From positions 26,932-90,931 of the forward strand of contig NZ_JALTON010000002.1 of NCBI RefSeq assembly GCF_027000115.1: 64,000 nucleotides of DNA, given 5' to 3'. This DNA is from Thiohalobacter sp. (lineage in GTDB: Bacteria > Pseudomonadota > Gammaproteobacteria > Thiohalobacterales > Thiohalobacteraceae). Below, piece after piece: positions 26,774 to 34,509 of the stretch; the first letter of the stretch is position 1, and each line of letters begins with the position of its first letter. The position numbers were made by a program, and so were the translations under genes. The notes under the pieces were generated by a model, which saw only the letters and a program-made list of their open reading frames with translations, made no database searches and was not told where the DNA came from.

Positions 26774-27206
26774 GGTTTCCCTCTTGCTGGTACAGGTGAA
26801 CCTGCATGATCAGGCGATTGCCGGTCCCGCCGGGGTCCGGCCGGTATTCGACGGAGTCCATCAGGCTGCGCATGAAGTGCACGCCGAGACCACCGGGGCG
26901 GACGGTGGCCAGGTCGCGCGGCTGCACGCGGGCCGGGTCCAGCGCGGGCGCCCCGTCCTCGATGCAGACCTCCAGCCGGTCGCCATCCAACCCCAGCGTG
27001 ACCCCGATCCAGCCGGGGCGACCGGCGTAGCCATGCTGGATGACGTTCATGCAGGCTTCGTTGACTGCCATCACCACGGCATCGCGCCGGCTTCCCGTCA
27101 CGCCCGCATCCTCCAGCGCCGCGCGCAATCCGTCGCGGATTCGCTGCAACTCGGCCGGGCTCGCATCGAAACGACCCGAAAACAGGGTCTCAGCCACCGT
27201 TTCCAC
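26751..27206 (-). CDS. Anti-sigma regulatory factor, RsbW-like Ser/Thr kinase
   Basis: About 151 aa GHKL-type ATPase. N box VMAVNEACMNVIQHGYAG and G1/G2 motifs (EVCIEDGAPALDP, RPGGLGVHFMRSLMD) are intact. Such proteins bind a sigma factor or phosphorylate a STAS antagonist. The GTG at 27206 overlaps the end of the upstream phosphatase gene; the frame is open to 27281 but that part copies the neighbour. It overlaps the STAS gene by 23 bp, so the phosphatase, kinase and STAS genes form one coupled unit. Confidence 0.88.
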   Translation of the reverse strand: METVAETLFSGRFDASPAELQRIRDGLRAALEDAGVTGSRRDAVVMAVNEACMNVIQHGYAGRPGWIGVTLGLDGDRLEVCIEDGAPALDPARVQPRDLATVRPGGLGVHFMRSLMDSVEYRPDPGGTGNRLIMQVHLYQQEGNHELRSEP

Positions 27207-28905
27207 CCCGCATGGCGCCGCTGTCGACGACCAGCAGGGTGAGGTCGTCCGCGGCCGATTCCTGACGTCCCTGGACTCCATGCAGGATCTGATGCAAGCG
27301 CCGTTCCAGCGGCGCCCCGGCGTGCTCGCGGATCAGCCGCTTCAGTCCGCCCAGGCCCAGCTCGCCGCCACCGGGCTGTCGCGCCTCGGTCACGCCGTCG
27401 GTGAACAGATACAGCGCGCCCTCTTCCAGCCGGAATTCGAGATTCTCGTAGCGGCTGTCCGGCAACACGCCCAGCGGCGGCCCACTGGCCGGCCATTCGC
27501 GGAAGGCACCGTCGCCCCGCAATTGCAGCACCGGCAGGTGACCGGCATTGGCCAGCCGGCCGCGCCCGGTTTCGGGGTCGAAGATGCCCGCCGCCATGGT
27601 CACGAACATGCCGCGGATGGCGTTCTCGCTCAGCTCGCGGTTGAGCATGGCCAGCAGCGCCGAGGGATCGGTGACACCCTTGCCCAGACAGTGGAACAGG
27701 CTGCTGGTCTTGGCCATCAGCAGCGCCGCATGCATGCCCTTGCCCGACACATCGGCGATGGCGAAGTAGCGCCAGCCATCGCGGGCGGTGAAGTGGTCGT
27801 AGAAATCGCCGGAAACCTGGCGGGCGGAGAGATTCAGTCCCAGCACACCTTCCTCGGGTGTGCTGCGGCGCGGCAGCAGCGCGCACTGCACCTCGCGCGC
27901 CAGGGCCAGCTCGCGGTCGAGTTCCGCGGCCAGGGCGTCGCGCTCGGCCAGGGTCTGCTGCAGGCGCCAGGTGAGTTCCTGGAAGCTGAGGTTTTCCTCG
28001 GCCAGACGCAGGTTCGCCTCGCGCAGGACTTCCTCCAGCGCCGGTTGGCGGTCGATGCGAAAGCCCAGCAGGCTGGCCGCCTCGGCAATGGCCTCGCCGA
28101 CACCGTCCAGCAGGCCGTCGACGGCCTCGGCATCCAGATCGAAGTGTTCGTCCAGTACCTTGCCGCAGCGCGCATAGACGATGCGCTTGTCGGCCGCGGA
28201 AAACACCGCGGCCATCCAGTCCGCGCAGCGCGCCACGCGGCAGAGTTGCCGGATCTCGCCGGACAGTTCGCCGAACACCGGCGCATGATGATGACCGATG
28301 GCCGCGGCCAGATCCTCGGGCAGCCCCCAGGCAGCGGCCAGCGCCTGCCCGGCCTGCTCGTGGGTATGGCCAAAGAGCTGTCGCTCGAGTTCCAGCCGGT
28401 CGTCGGGATTGGCCGCCTCCAGCCGCGCCCATTCGCTCACGCGGTCGGGATACAGGTAGAACAGGACCAGCAGACCGAAATCCTGCAGCAGGCCGGCAGT
28501 GAAGCATTCATCGACGTCCAGTCCCGCAATGTCTGCCAATGCCCGCGCGCAGACCGCACGCCGCAAGGCAGCCTCCCAGAAGCGGTCCAGGGGCATGCCC
28601 GGAATGGCCTCCTTGCGCAGGGCATCGCGCATGGCGATACAGAGCGCGAGGTTGCGCAGGGCGCGTTGACCGAGCAGCGCGACCGCGTGGGCGGCGGACC
28701 TGACCTGGGAGCGAAAGCCGAAGAAGGCCGAATTGGCCACCCGCAGCAATTCGGCCGTGAGCACCGGGTCGCGGGTGATGAATTCGCCCAGGCGACGCGC
28801 ATCGATGTCCGGGCGCGAACAGGCCTGAACGATCTGCAGCGCGGCCTGAGGCGGCGCGGGCAGGTCGGTGGGGCGCAGCTGGTCGAGGGCGAGGGCTTCT
28901 TCCAT
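27190..28905 (-). CDS. HDOD domain / PP2C (SpoIIE-type) phosphatase, RsbU-like
   Basis: About 571 aa. The N-terminal HDOD domain (about 15-210; DLPAPPQAALQIVQACSRPD, LLRVANSAFFGFRSQVRSAA) has the short helices of the family. After a coiled coil (about 290-340) comes a SpoIIE/PP2C phosphatase (about 345-565) with the metal-binding motifs SGDFYDHF, IADVSGKGMHAALLM, NAGHLPVL and LYLFTDGVTEA. It would dephosphorylate the STAS antagonist. The ATG at 28905 gives a clean N-terminus; the frame runs on to 29418 without support. Confidence 0.9.
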   Translation of the reverse strand: MEEALALDQLRPTDLPAPPQAALQIVQACSRPDIDARRLGEFITRDPVLTAELLRVANSAFFGFRSQVRSAAHAVALLGQRALRNLALCIAMRDALRKEAIPGMPLDRFWEAALRRAVCARALADIAGLDVDECFTAGLLQDFGLLVLFYLYPDRVSEWARLEAANPDDRLELERQLFGHTHEQAGQALAAAWGLPEDLAAAIGHHHAPVFGELSGEIRQLCRVARCADWMAAVFSAADKRIVYARCGKVLDEHFDLDAEAVDGLLDGVGEAIAEAASLLGFRIDRQPALEEVLREANLRLAEENLSFQELTWRLQQTLAERDALAAELDRELALAREVQCALLPRRSTPEEGVLGLNLSARQVSGDFYDHFTARDGWRYFAIADVSGKGMHAALLMAKTSSLFHCLGKGVTDPSALLAMLNRELSENAIRGMFVTMAAGIFDPETGRGRLANAGHLPVLQLRGDGAFREWPASGPPLGVLPDSRYENLEFRLEEGALYLFTDGVTEARQPGGGELGLGGLKRLIREHAGAPLERRLHQILHGVQGRQESAADDLTLLVVDSGAMRGGNGG

Positions 28906-29219
28906 GAGCGGTTCTTCGTCGGTCGGCAGCGGCTGCACCCGCTGCCGCCTGAGTGGCAATGCGCGGGCCGCCCGGCCCGTGCCTTCGGCCGGGTTATCGG
29001 CGCCGGGGAGGAATTCTGTACCAGGCCCGCCGCCGGGCGCGCGATGGCGGGCGTCATCCGGATACGCCGACAGCAGGCCAGCCGGGTGAACAGGACACAT
29101 CGGGTTCCCGCTTCGAAAATACAGGGATTTGCGGGCATTTCCTCGTCCCCGTGGTGAAACCCGCGGGTCGCGGGTAAGCTGAAAATCCTCACGGGCGAGA
29201 CGCAAGGACCCCAAACCGC
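28906..29219. other. 314-bp divergent intergenic region
   Basis: It lies between the RsbU-like gene (minus) and the CDP-archaeol synthase-like gene (plus) and must hold both promoters. Reading frames stay open here because of GC bias, but none has a credible start or family signature. I see no clear repeat or strong consensus promoter. Confidence 0.4.
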
Positions 29220-29714
29220 ATGCCGGAACCCTGGATCGACGCCCTGATCGTCCTGGGCCTGCTGATTCTGGCCAACGGCGCGCCCATCCTGGCGCGCCTG
29301 CTCGCGGGCGGCCGCGAGGGCCGACCGGTGGACGGCGGACGGCGGGCGCCCGACGGCCGGCCCTGGCTCGGGCCGTCCAAGACCTGGCGGGGCATCCTGG
29401 CCGCGGTGCTGCTGACACCGCTGGCGGCCTGGGTGCTGGGCGAGCCGGCGCTGGCCGGCCTGCTGATCGGCATCGGGGCGATGGCGGGCGACCTGCTGGC
29501 CAGCTTCGTCAAGCGCCGGATGGGCATCCCCTCCAGCGGCATGGCGCTGGGCCTGGACCAGATTCCCGAAAGTCTGCTGCCGCTGCTGCTGGTGGAACCC
29601 CTCTACCGTTTCGGCCCCTGGCAACTCCTGGCCATGGTGATGCTGTTCCTGGTCGCCGAGCTGGTGCTGTCACGCATCCTCTACGCCCTGCACATCCGCA
29701 AGCACCCCTGGTGA
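29220..29714 (+). CDS. CDP-archaeol synthase-like membrane protein (DUF46/CarS family)
   Basis: 164 aa with four to five hydrophobic segments. The pattern ANGAPILARLL, DGRPWLGPSKTWRGILAAVL and GDLLASFVKRRMGIPSSGMA with GLDQIPESLLPLLL matches the CarS/DUF46 family of CDP-alcohol-forming enzymes, whose archaeal members activate archaetidic acid with CTP. In bacteria the substrate is unknown. It stands alone, transcribed away from its neighbours. Assignment is from motif memory. Confidence 0.75.
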   Translation: MPEPWIDALIVLGLLILANGAPILARLLAGGREGRPVDGGRRAPDGRPWLGPSKTWRGILAAVLLTPLAAWVLGEPALAGLLIGIGAMAGDLLASFVKRRMGIPSSGMALGLDQIPESLLPLLLVEPLYRFGPWQLLAMVMLFLVAELVLSRILYALHIRKHPW

Positions 29715-29841
29715 CATCCCTGGCCGGACAGGGGGTCCATGACGCGAAGGGAAAGGGAGAGGACGGCCTGCACATGAACATGCTCTGCAACCTCAGCATT
29801 GAGGAAGCTACGCTCAAATAAAGACATCAAAGACCCCGCTA

Positions 29842-30807
29842 TCAGCCGCGCGTCAGCCGATGCACCACCACCTCGGGCGGGCAGTTGAGACGCACGTCGA
29901 CCACGCAGGCACCGGAACCGGTCGAGGTGTAGCCCTGCAGGTCGCGAAAGCGCCATGCGCCCCGGCAGAAGCGACGCGGGGCACGCGCATTGCACATCAC
30001 GGGAATGCCGCCGGGCAGACAGATCTGGCCACCGTGGGTATGGCCGCAGAGCATGAGGTCGAAGCCGGCATAGGCGGCGTGGCGGTAGATCTCGGGGGAA
30101 TGGGCCAGCAGCAGGCTGACGGCATCGCCCGGTATGGCCTCGGCAGCCCGTTCCAGATTGTCGGCACGGTGGAAGTGCGGATCGTCGATACCGGCTACAT
30201 GCAGCGCCGCCTCGCGGCGGGTGACGACGGTGGATTCGTTGAGCAGCACCCGGATGTCCAGCGCCTCGATGTCCGGGACCATGCGGATGGTATCGTGATT
30301 GCCCAGCACCGCCAGCACCGGGCCGCGCAGGTACGGCCGCACCCTCGCCAGGCCCTCGACGGCCGCCTGGAACGGCCCGAAGGTACGGGCACGGAAGTCG
30401 CCGGTGAGCACGCACAGATCGTATTCCAGCCCGCGCACGGCCTCGATCAGCGCCGCCGGCATGTCGTCGGCCATGTCGAGATGAAGATCCGACACCTGCA
30501 GGATGCGGAAACCCTCGAAGGCCGGATCCAGCCGTGGCAGGGCCACCGATCGCTCGCGGATCCGGATACGCCGCGCGTTGCGTTGGCCACGTCCGTGCAG
30601 GCCACTGAGTCGCAGCAGGCCGCGCATCCAGCCGTGGATGGAATACCAGTTCTCGATGTGGAAGAAGGTGCGGCCGGGCGCGAACACCCGGGCCTCGTAG
30701 TCGCATTCCATGCCCAGGCGCTGGGCGAGATGGGTGCGGCCGATGCGGGCCTCGAGCTGCTCGCGCACCGTCTCCGGCATGGGCGGACAGCGCAGGGCCT
30801 CATTCAT
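29842..30807 (-). CDS. Metallophosphoesterase
   Basis: 321 aa calcineurin-like phosphoesterase with the full metal-binding set: SDLHLD, TGDF, GNHD, LLAHSPE and GHTHGGQ. The C-terminus (LQGYTSTGSGACVVDVRLNC, PPEVVVHRL) resembles YkuE/YaeI-type enzymes, but the N-terminal ~100 residues are soluble rather than membrane-bound. The ATG at 30807 overlaps the rhomboid stop by 8 bp, so the two are coupled. Substrate unknown. Confidence 0.88.
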   Translation of the reverse strand: MNEALRCPPMPETVREQLEARIGRTHLAQRLGMECDYEARVFAPGRTFFHIENWYSIHGWMRGLLRLSGLHGRGQRNARRIRIRERSVALPRLDPAFEGFRILQVSDLHLDMADDMPAALIEAVRGLEYDLCVLTGDFRARTFGPFQAAVEGLARVRPYLRGPVLAVLGNHDTIRMVPDIEALDIRVLLNESTVVTRREAALHVAGIDDPHFHRADNLERAAEAIPGDAVSLLLAHSPEIYRHAAYAGFDLMLCGHTHGGQICLPGGIPVMCNARAPRRFCRGAWRFRDLQGYTSTGSGACVVDVRLNCPPEVVVHRLTRG

Positions 30808-31510
30808 GCCAGGAACGCCCGTGATGCGGCGGCTGCCACAGCCGCACTTCCCGACGCTTGAACAGTGGCACCAGCAGCATGCCGGCGACGAAACCGCCGA
30901 TGTGGGCACCGAAGGCCACGCCGCCGCTACTGGCCGGCGCCGCCGCCGAACTGATGAGCTGGAACAGGAACCAGAAGCCCAGTACCCAGCCGGCGGGCAG
31001 CACCATGGTGTGCAGCAGGAACCCCAGCGGGATGCCCACCACCACCCGGGCGTGGGGATAGAGCAGCAGATAGGCGCCGAGCACACCGGAGATGGCGCCA
31101 CTGGCACCGATCATGGGAATGGTCGATTCGGGATTCGGCAGCGCCTGGGCAAACACCGCCGCCACCCCGCAGACCAGATAGAACAGCAGGAAGCGGCCGT
31201 GGCCCATGGCATCCTCGACATTGTTGCCGAAGATCCACAGGTAGAGCATGTTGCCGATCAGGTGCATCCAGCCGCCGTGCAGGAACATGCTGGTGAAGAC
31301 GGTGGTCCAGGGCGGCACCCAGGCCAGCTGGGGATCGAGCTGGGCGTGGCCGAACAGCACCCCCGGTATGACACCCAGCGCCATCACCGCCACCTGCCCC
31401 GCGCGTCCCAGGCTGAGCTGCCACAGGAACACCAGGATGCACAGCCCCATCAGGGTCACCGTGACAATGGGCGGGCGTTCGGTCGGGTTGTCGTCGTGCA
31501 GCGGAATCAT
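30800..31510 (-). CDS. Rhomboid-family intramembrane serine protease
   Basis: 236 aa with about six membrane segments. Family motifs are HGGWMHLIGNMLYLWIFGNN, catalytic Ser in IGASGAISGVLGAY, and catalytic His in AFGAHIGGFVAGM. It cleaves membrane proteins within the bilayer. The ATG at 31510 is right after the CDGSH gene (overlap of 4 bp). The frame runs upstream to 31999, but that part copies the CDGSH gene out of frame. Confidence 0.93.
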   Translation of the reverse strand: MIPLHDDNPTERPPIVTVTLMGLCILVFLWQLSLGRAGQVAVMALGVIPGVLFGHAQLDPQLAWVPPWTTVFTSMFLHGGWMHLIGNMLYLWIFGNNVEDAMGHGRFLLFYLVCGVAAVFAQALPNPESTIPMIGASGAISGVLGAYLLLYPHARVVVGIPLGFLLHTMVLPAGWVLGFWFLFQLISSAAAPASSGGVAFGAHIGGFVAGMLLVPLFKRREVRLWQPPHHGRSWHE

Positions 31511-31938
31511 GCGCCGGCGTCCGCCTCGCCATCGATGGCGAATCCGCAGCGGCGGTGGCTGGCGTCGCAGAAGGGCCGGTTGCCCGACTGCCCGCAGCGG
31601 CACAGCGCGGCCTTGTTGCGGGTAGTGCAGCTGCCGTCGGCGCCGACGATTTCCACGGGACCGCGCACGATCAGCATGGCGTTGCGCCGCACCGTGATCT
31701 GCAGCGGGCCGGTCGCCGCCCCGGGTACCTCCGCCTTCTCGTCCTCGACATGGCCGGGATCGGCAAAGCCGGCCACCCGGTGGCTGCCATCGCAGAAGGG
31801 CGGGGTGCCGGTGTGGCCACAACGGCACAGGGCAGTATCCCCGGGGCGCTCCACGCGGCTGCCGTCCGGCAGCTCGATGACGAGGGGCTGGTCGATGTAC
31901 AACGGCCCGTTGGGGCGCAGGCGGATGGTGGTGGTCAT
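31507..31938 (-). CDS. Double CDGSH iron-sulfur protein
   Basis: 143 aa with two CDGSH zinc-finger-like motifs that bind 2Fe-2S clusters. The first is CRCGHTGTPPFCDGSH; the second is CRCGQSGNRPFCDASH, where the usual Gly is Ala but the Cys3His ligands remain. The protein probably carries two redox-active clusters. The ATG at 31938 (MTTTIRLRPNGPLYIDQPL) gives the family N-terminus. It overlaps the rhomboid gene by 4 bp. Confidence 0.9.
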   Translation of the reverse strand: MTTTIRLRPNGPLYIDQPLVIELPDGSRVERPGDTALCRCGHTGTPPFCDGSHRVAGFADPGHVEDEKAEVPGAATGPLQITVRRNAMLIVRGPVEIVGADGSCTTRNKAALCRCGQSGNRPFCDASHRRCGFAIDGEADAGA

Positions 31939-32014
31939 GGACGCTCCGGCAACAACAAGGGTCTGCCGCCATTCTGACGCCCGGGCGGACCTCGGGCAAC
32001 GCCGCACCCCGGAC

Positions 32015-33091
32015 TCAGAACAGATCGAGCTGCCGATCGTCACCCGCCCGCGGCGGGCGAAAGCCGCTGCAGTCGAGTGGCGGCAGCCCCGGAAACCCCA
32101 GCCTCCGCCGGGCCAGCCGGAAGCGCTGGGCGATCAGATCCGCATAGGGCCCGGTACCCGTCATGCGCGCGCCGAAGCGGCTGTCGTAGAGCGCTCCGCC
32201 CCGGCAGTCGCGCAGCCGCGCCAGCACGTGCGCGGCTCGACGGGGCTCGTGCACGGCCAGCCAGTCCTCGAACAGCGGTGCCACCTCGCGCGGCAGCCGC
32301 AGCAGCACATGGCCGGCATCGAGCGCGCCCGCCTCGCGGGCCGCCGCCAGCAGCGTTTCCAGCTCGCCGTCGGTAAGCACCGGGATCACCGGCGCCACCA
32401 GCACGCTGACCGGGATGCCCGCCTCGCTCAGCCTGCGAATCATCTCCAGCCGCCGGCGCGGGGCCGCGGCGCGCGGTTCCATGCGCCGCGCCAGTTCCGC
32501 ATCCAGGGTGGTGAGCGACACCGCGACCGACACCCGTCCGGCCTCGGCCATCGGCACCAGCAGGTCGAGGTCACGCTCCACGCCTGCCGACTTGGTGACG
32601 ATGCTCACGGGGTGGCCGCACCCCGCCAGCACCTCCAGCAGTCGCCGGGTCAGCCGCAACCGCCGCTCGATCGGCTGGTAGGCGTCGGTATTGATGCCCA
32701 GCGCGAGAGGTGCACAACGGTAGCCGGGGCGCGCCAGCTCCCGGCGCAGGATCTCCGGCGCGTCCGGCTTCCAGGTCAGGCGGGTCTCGAAGTCCAGCCC
32801 CGGCGACCAGCCCAGCCAGGCATGCGCAGGCCGCGCGAAACAGTAGATGCAGCCGTGCTCGCAGCCGCGATAGGGATTGATGGAACGGTCGAAGGGCACG
32901 TCGGGCGAATCGTTGTACGCAATGACGCTGCGCGCGCGATCGACGTGCAGCTCGGTGGGAATGCGGTCCGGACGGGCCTCGAGCGAACCCCAGCCGTCAT
33001 CGACATACTCCAGTGCCCGGGTGTCGTAACGGTTGTCGGAATTGCCGAGCGCACCGCGCCCGCGCAGCGGCTTGTCGTGGCGAAGGGCCAT
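32015..33091 (-). CDS. Radical SAM protein, PA0069/SplB-like family
   Basis: 358 aa. The cluster motif CEHGCIYC lies near residue 75, in the context NPYRGCEHGCIYCFARPAHA. NTDAYQPIERRLRLTRRLLE and VSIVTKSAGVERDLDLL are typical of the group that resembles spore photoproduct lyase. Function is not established. It ends about 75 bp before the CDGSH gene on the same strand. Confidence 0.9.
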   Translation of the reverse strand: MALRHDKPLRGRGALGNSDNRYDTRALEYVDDGWGSLEARPDRIPTELHVDRARSVIAYNDSPDVPFDRSINPYRGCEHGCIYCFARPAHAWLGWSPGLDFETRLTWKPDAPEILRRELARPGYRCAPLALGINTDAYQPIERRLRLTRRLLEVLAGCGHPVSIVTKSAGVERDLDLLVPMAEAGRVSVAVSLTTLDAELARRMEPRAAAPRRRLEMIRRLSEAGIPVSVLVAPVIPVLTDGELETLLAAAREAGALDAGHVLLRLPREVAPLFEDWLAVHEPRRAAHVLARLRDCRGGALYDSRFGARMTGTGPYADLIAQRFRLARRRLGFPGLPPLDCSGFRPPRAGDDRQLDLF

Positions 33092-33142
33092 GCGCCCATT
33101 GCAGCAGCCGGCGCCGCCGCGGGCAAGGGCCGGGACAGGAAA

Positions 33143-33910
33143 TCAGTGCCGGGCGCGGCGTGCGCTTTCGGGCCGGGCCCTCACGCCGCCCAGCAGGTCC
33201 AGCAGACCCGCCTCCAGCGCGCGCGCCTGGCGTTGCGCGGCCTGCTCCAGCGTGGCCCGCACCAGGCCGCCGAGCTGCGGCGCCAGGCCTTCCTGAAGCC
33301 GCGAAGTCAACTGCGTGGCCAGGTCGCCCGACAACCGTTCGAGATCGGCACGCAGGGCGGCCTCCGAGGCCGCAAGCGCCTGCTCCAGATGCCGGCGCAT
33401 GAGCGCCGGGAGCTGCTCGGCCAGCACTCCGGCAAGGGTTTCGGCGACCCGTCGCGCGGCATCGCCCGCCCAGACATCGGCATCGCTCGGCGCCGGGTCC
33501 GGCTGCGGGGCAGGCGCCTCTGCGTGCAGGGGGATACTGCGCGCACTCAGCAGATCGTCCAGCAGGCGACAGAGCTGACGGGGATCGTCGCCCTTGCGCA
33601 CCACCGCGCGCACGCCGAAGCTCCGCGCCCGGCGCTCCAGGCCCTCGTCCACGCCGGCGCTGACCAGCACCACCGGGATCGACGAGGTCAGGGTCGAACT
33701 GGCCAGCTCCAGCGCGGCGTCACAGCCGTCCATGCCCGGCATGAGATTGTCCATGACCACGGCATCGGGTCGCAGGACGGGAATCACGCGCAGGGCAATC
33801 TCCGCAGCACCGGCTTCCTCCACCCGATAACCGCAGCCTTCCAGCAGCCGACGCGTGACGAGACGCGCCGACGGCGAATCGTCGACCACCAGGATCGTAT
33901 GTTGGCTCAT
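33143..33910 (-). CDS. Response regulator with helical C-terminal region
   Basis: 255 aa. Residues 1-120 are a receiver domain: acidic pair D10-D11, phospho-acceptor D54 (VVMDNLMPGMDG), and a Lys near 113 (VVRKGDD). The remaining ~135 residues are Ala/Leu/Glu-rich helices (VAETLAGVLAEQLPALMRRH, LTSRLQEGLAPQLGGLVRAT) with no DNA-binding or enzyme domain I recognise. No histidine kinase is adjacent. Confidence 0.88.
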   Translation of the reverse strand: MSQHTILVVDDSPSARLVTRRLLEGCGYRVEEAGAAEIALRVIPVLRPDAVVMDNLMPGMDGCDAALELASSTLTSSIPVVLVSAGVDEGLERRARSFGVRAVVRKGDDPRQLCRLLDDLLSARSIPLHAEAPAPQPDPAPSDADVWAGDAARRVAETLAGVLAEQLPALMRRHLEQALAASEAALRADLERLSGDLATQLTSRLQEGLAPQLGGLVRATLEQAAQRQARALEAGLLDLLGGVRARPESARRARH

Positions 33911-34116
33911 TGTGGCTCCATCCTCTGGAGGGCGGCCGCGTCATCCTGCTGCGGCCGGCTCTTCTTGTTGTGGTCGGTTGAACATAGTCAATGGCCGCGG
34001 AATTTACAACTGATTACGCGGGATTATGCGGAAGCCGGCTCTAAGCGACTGAACAGGCTTGTATTCAGGCGTGATGGCGATACCATGCGAGGAGCAATCC
34101 CGCTGCGGAGTCCGGC

Positions 34117-34500
34117 ATGAACCTGGAAAAGGTCGTCTTTGCGTTCTTCATTCTGCTTGCCCTCACCCTCAACTTCGGCTTCGTGATGGGCGAGATCGAC
34201 AATCCCGATCATCACAATCGCTACGAGCTGTTCAGCGCACTGATCGTCAGCCTCATCGCCACCGTGCTCAAGTTCGGTGACCGCACCCACATCGGTGCCG
34301 TACTGCTGGCCACCAGCCTGGTAGCCGACCTGCAGTTGCTGGCCGCCGTGGGGGTGTGGGGCTATGCGACCTACGTGGCGGAACTGGGCGTAGACGGCCG
34401 CATCATGGCAGACATCGTGGCACTGTCCGGAGGCGCGCTGGTTGCCAACGTCTGTTCGGTGGTGCTGCTCATCATCGAGACAGTCATGATGCGACGCTGA
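34117..34500 (+). CDS. DUF6394-like membrane protein
   Basis: 127 aa with about four predicted membrane segments (KVVFAFFILLALTLNFGFVM, RYELFSALIVSLIATVLKFG, GAVLLATSLVADLQLLAAVG, and a C-terminal segment LVANVCSVVLLIIETVMM). I recall this as the DUF6394 family, of unknown function. It is 9 bp upstream of a K+ channel gene and likely co-transcribed, so a role in ion homeostasis is a reasonable guess. Confidence 0.75.
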   Translation: MNLEKVVFAFFILLALTLNFGFVMGEIDNPDHHNRYELFSALIVSLIATVLKFGDRTHIGAVLLATSLVADLQLLAAVGVWGYATYVAELGVDGRIMADIVALSGGALVANVCSVVLLIIETVMMRR

Positions 34501-34509
34501 GGCCGGAAG

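Noticed and set aside
30710..34120. 1136-codon open frame on the plus strand
   Set aside because: It runs antisense through several well-supported genes (rhomboid, CDGSH, radical SAM, receiver) and is rich in His/Gln/Arg/Gly as expected for a shadow frame.
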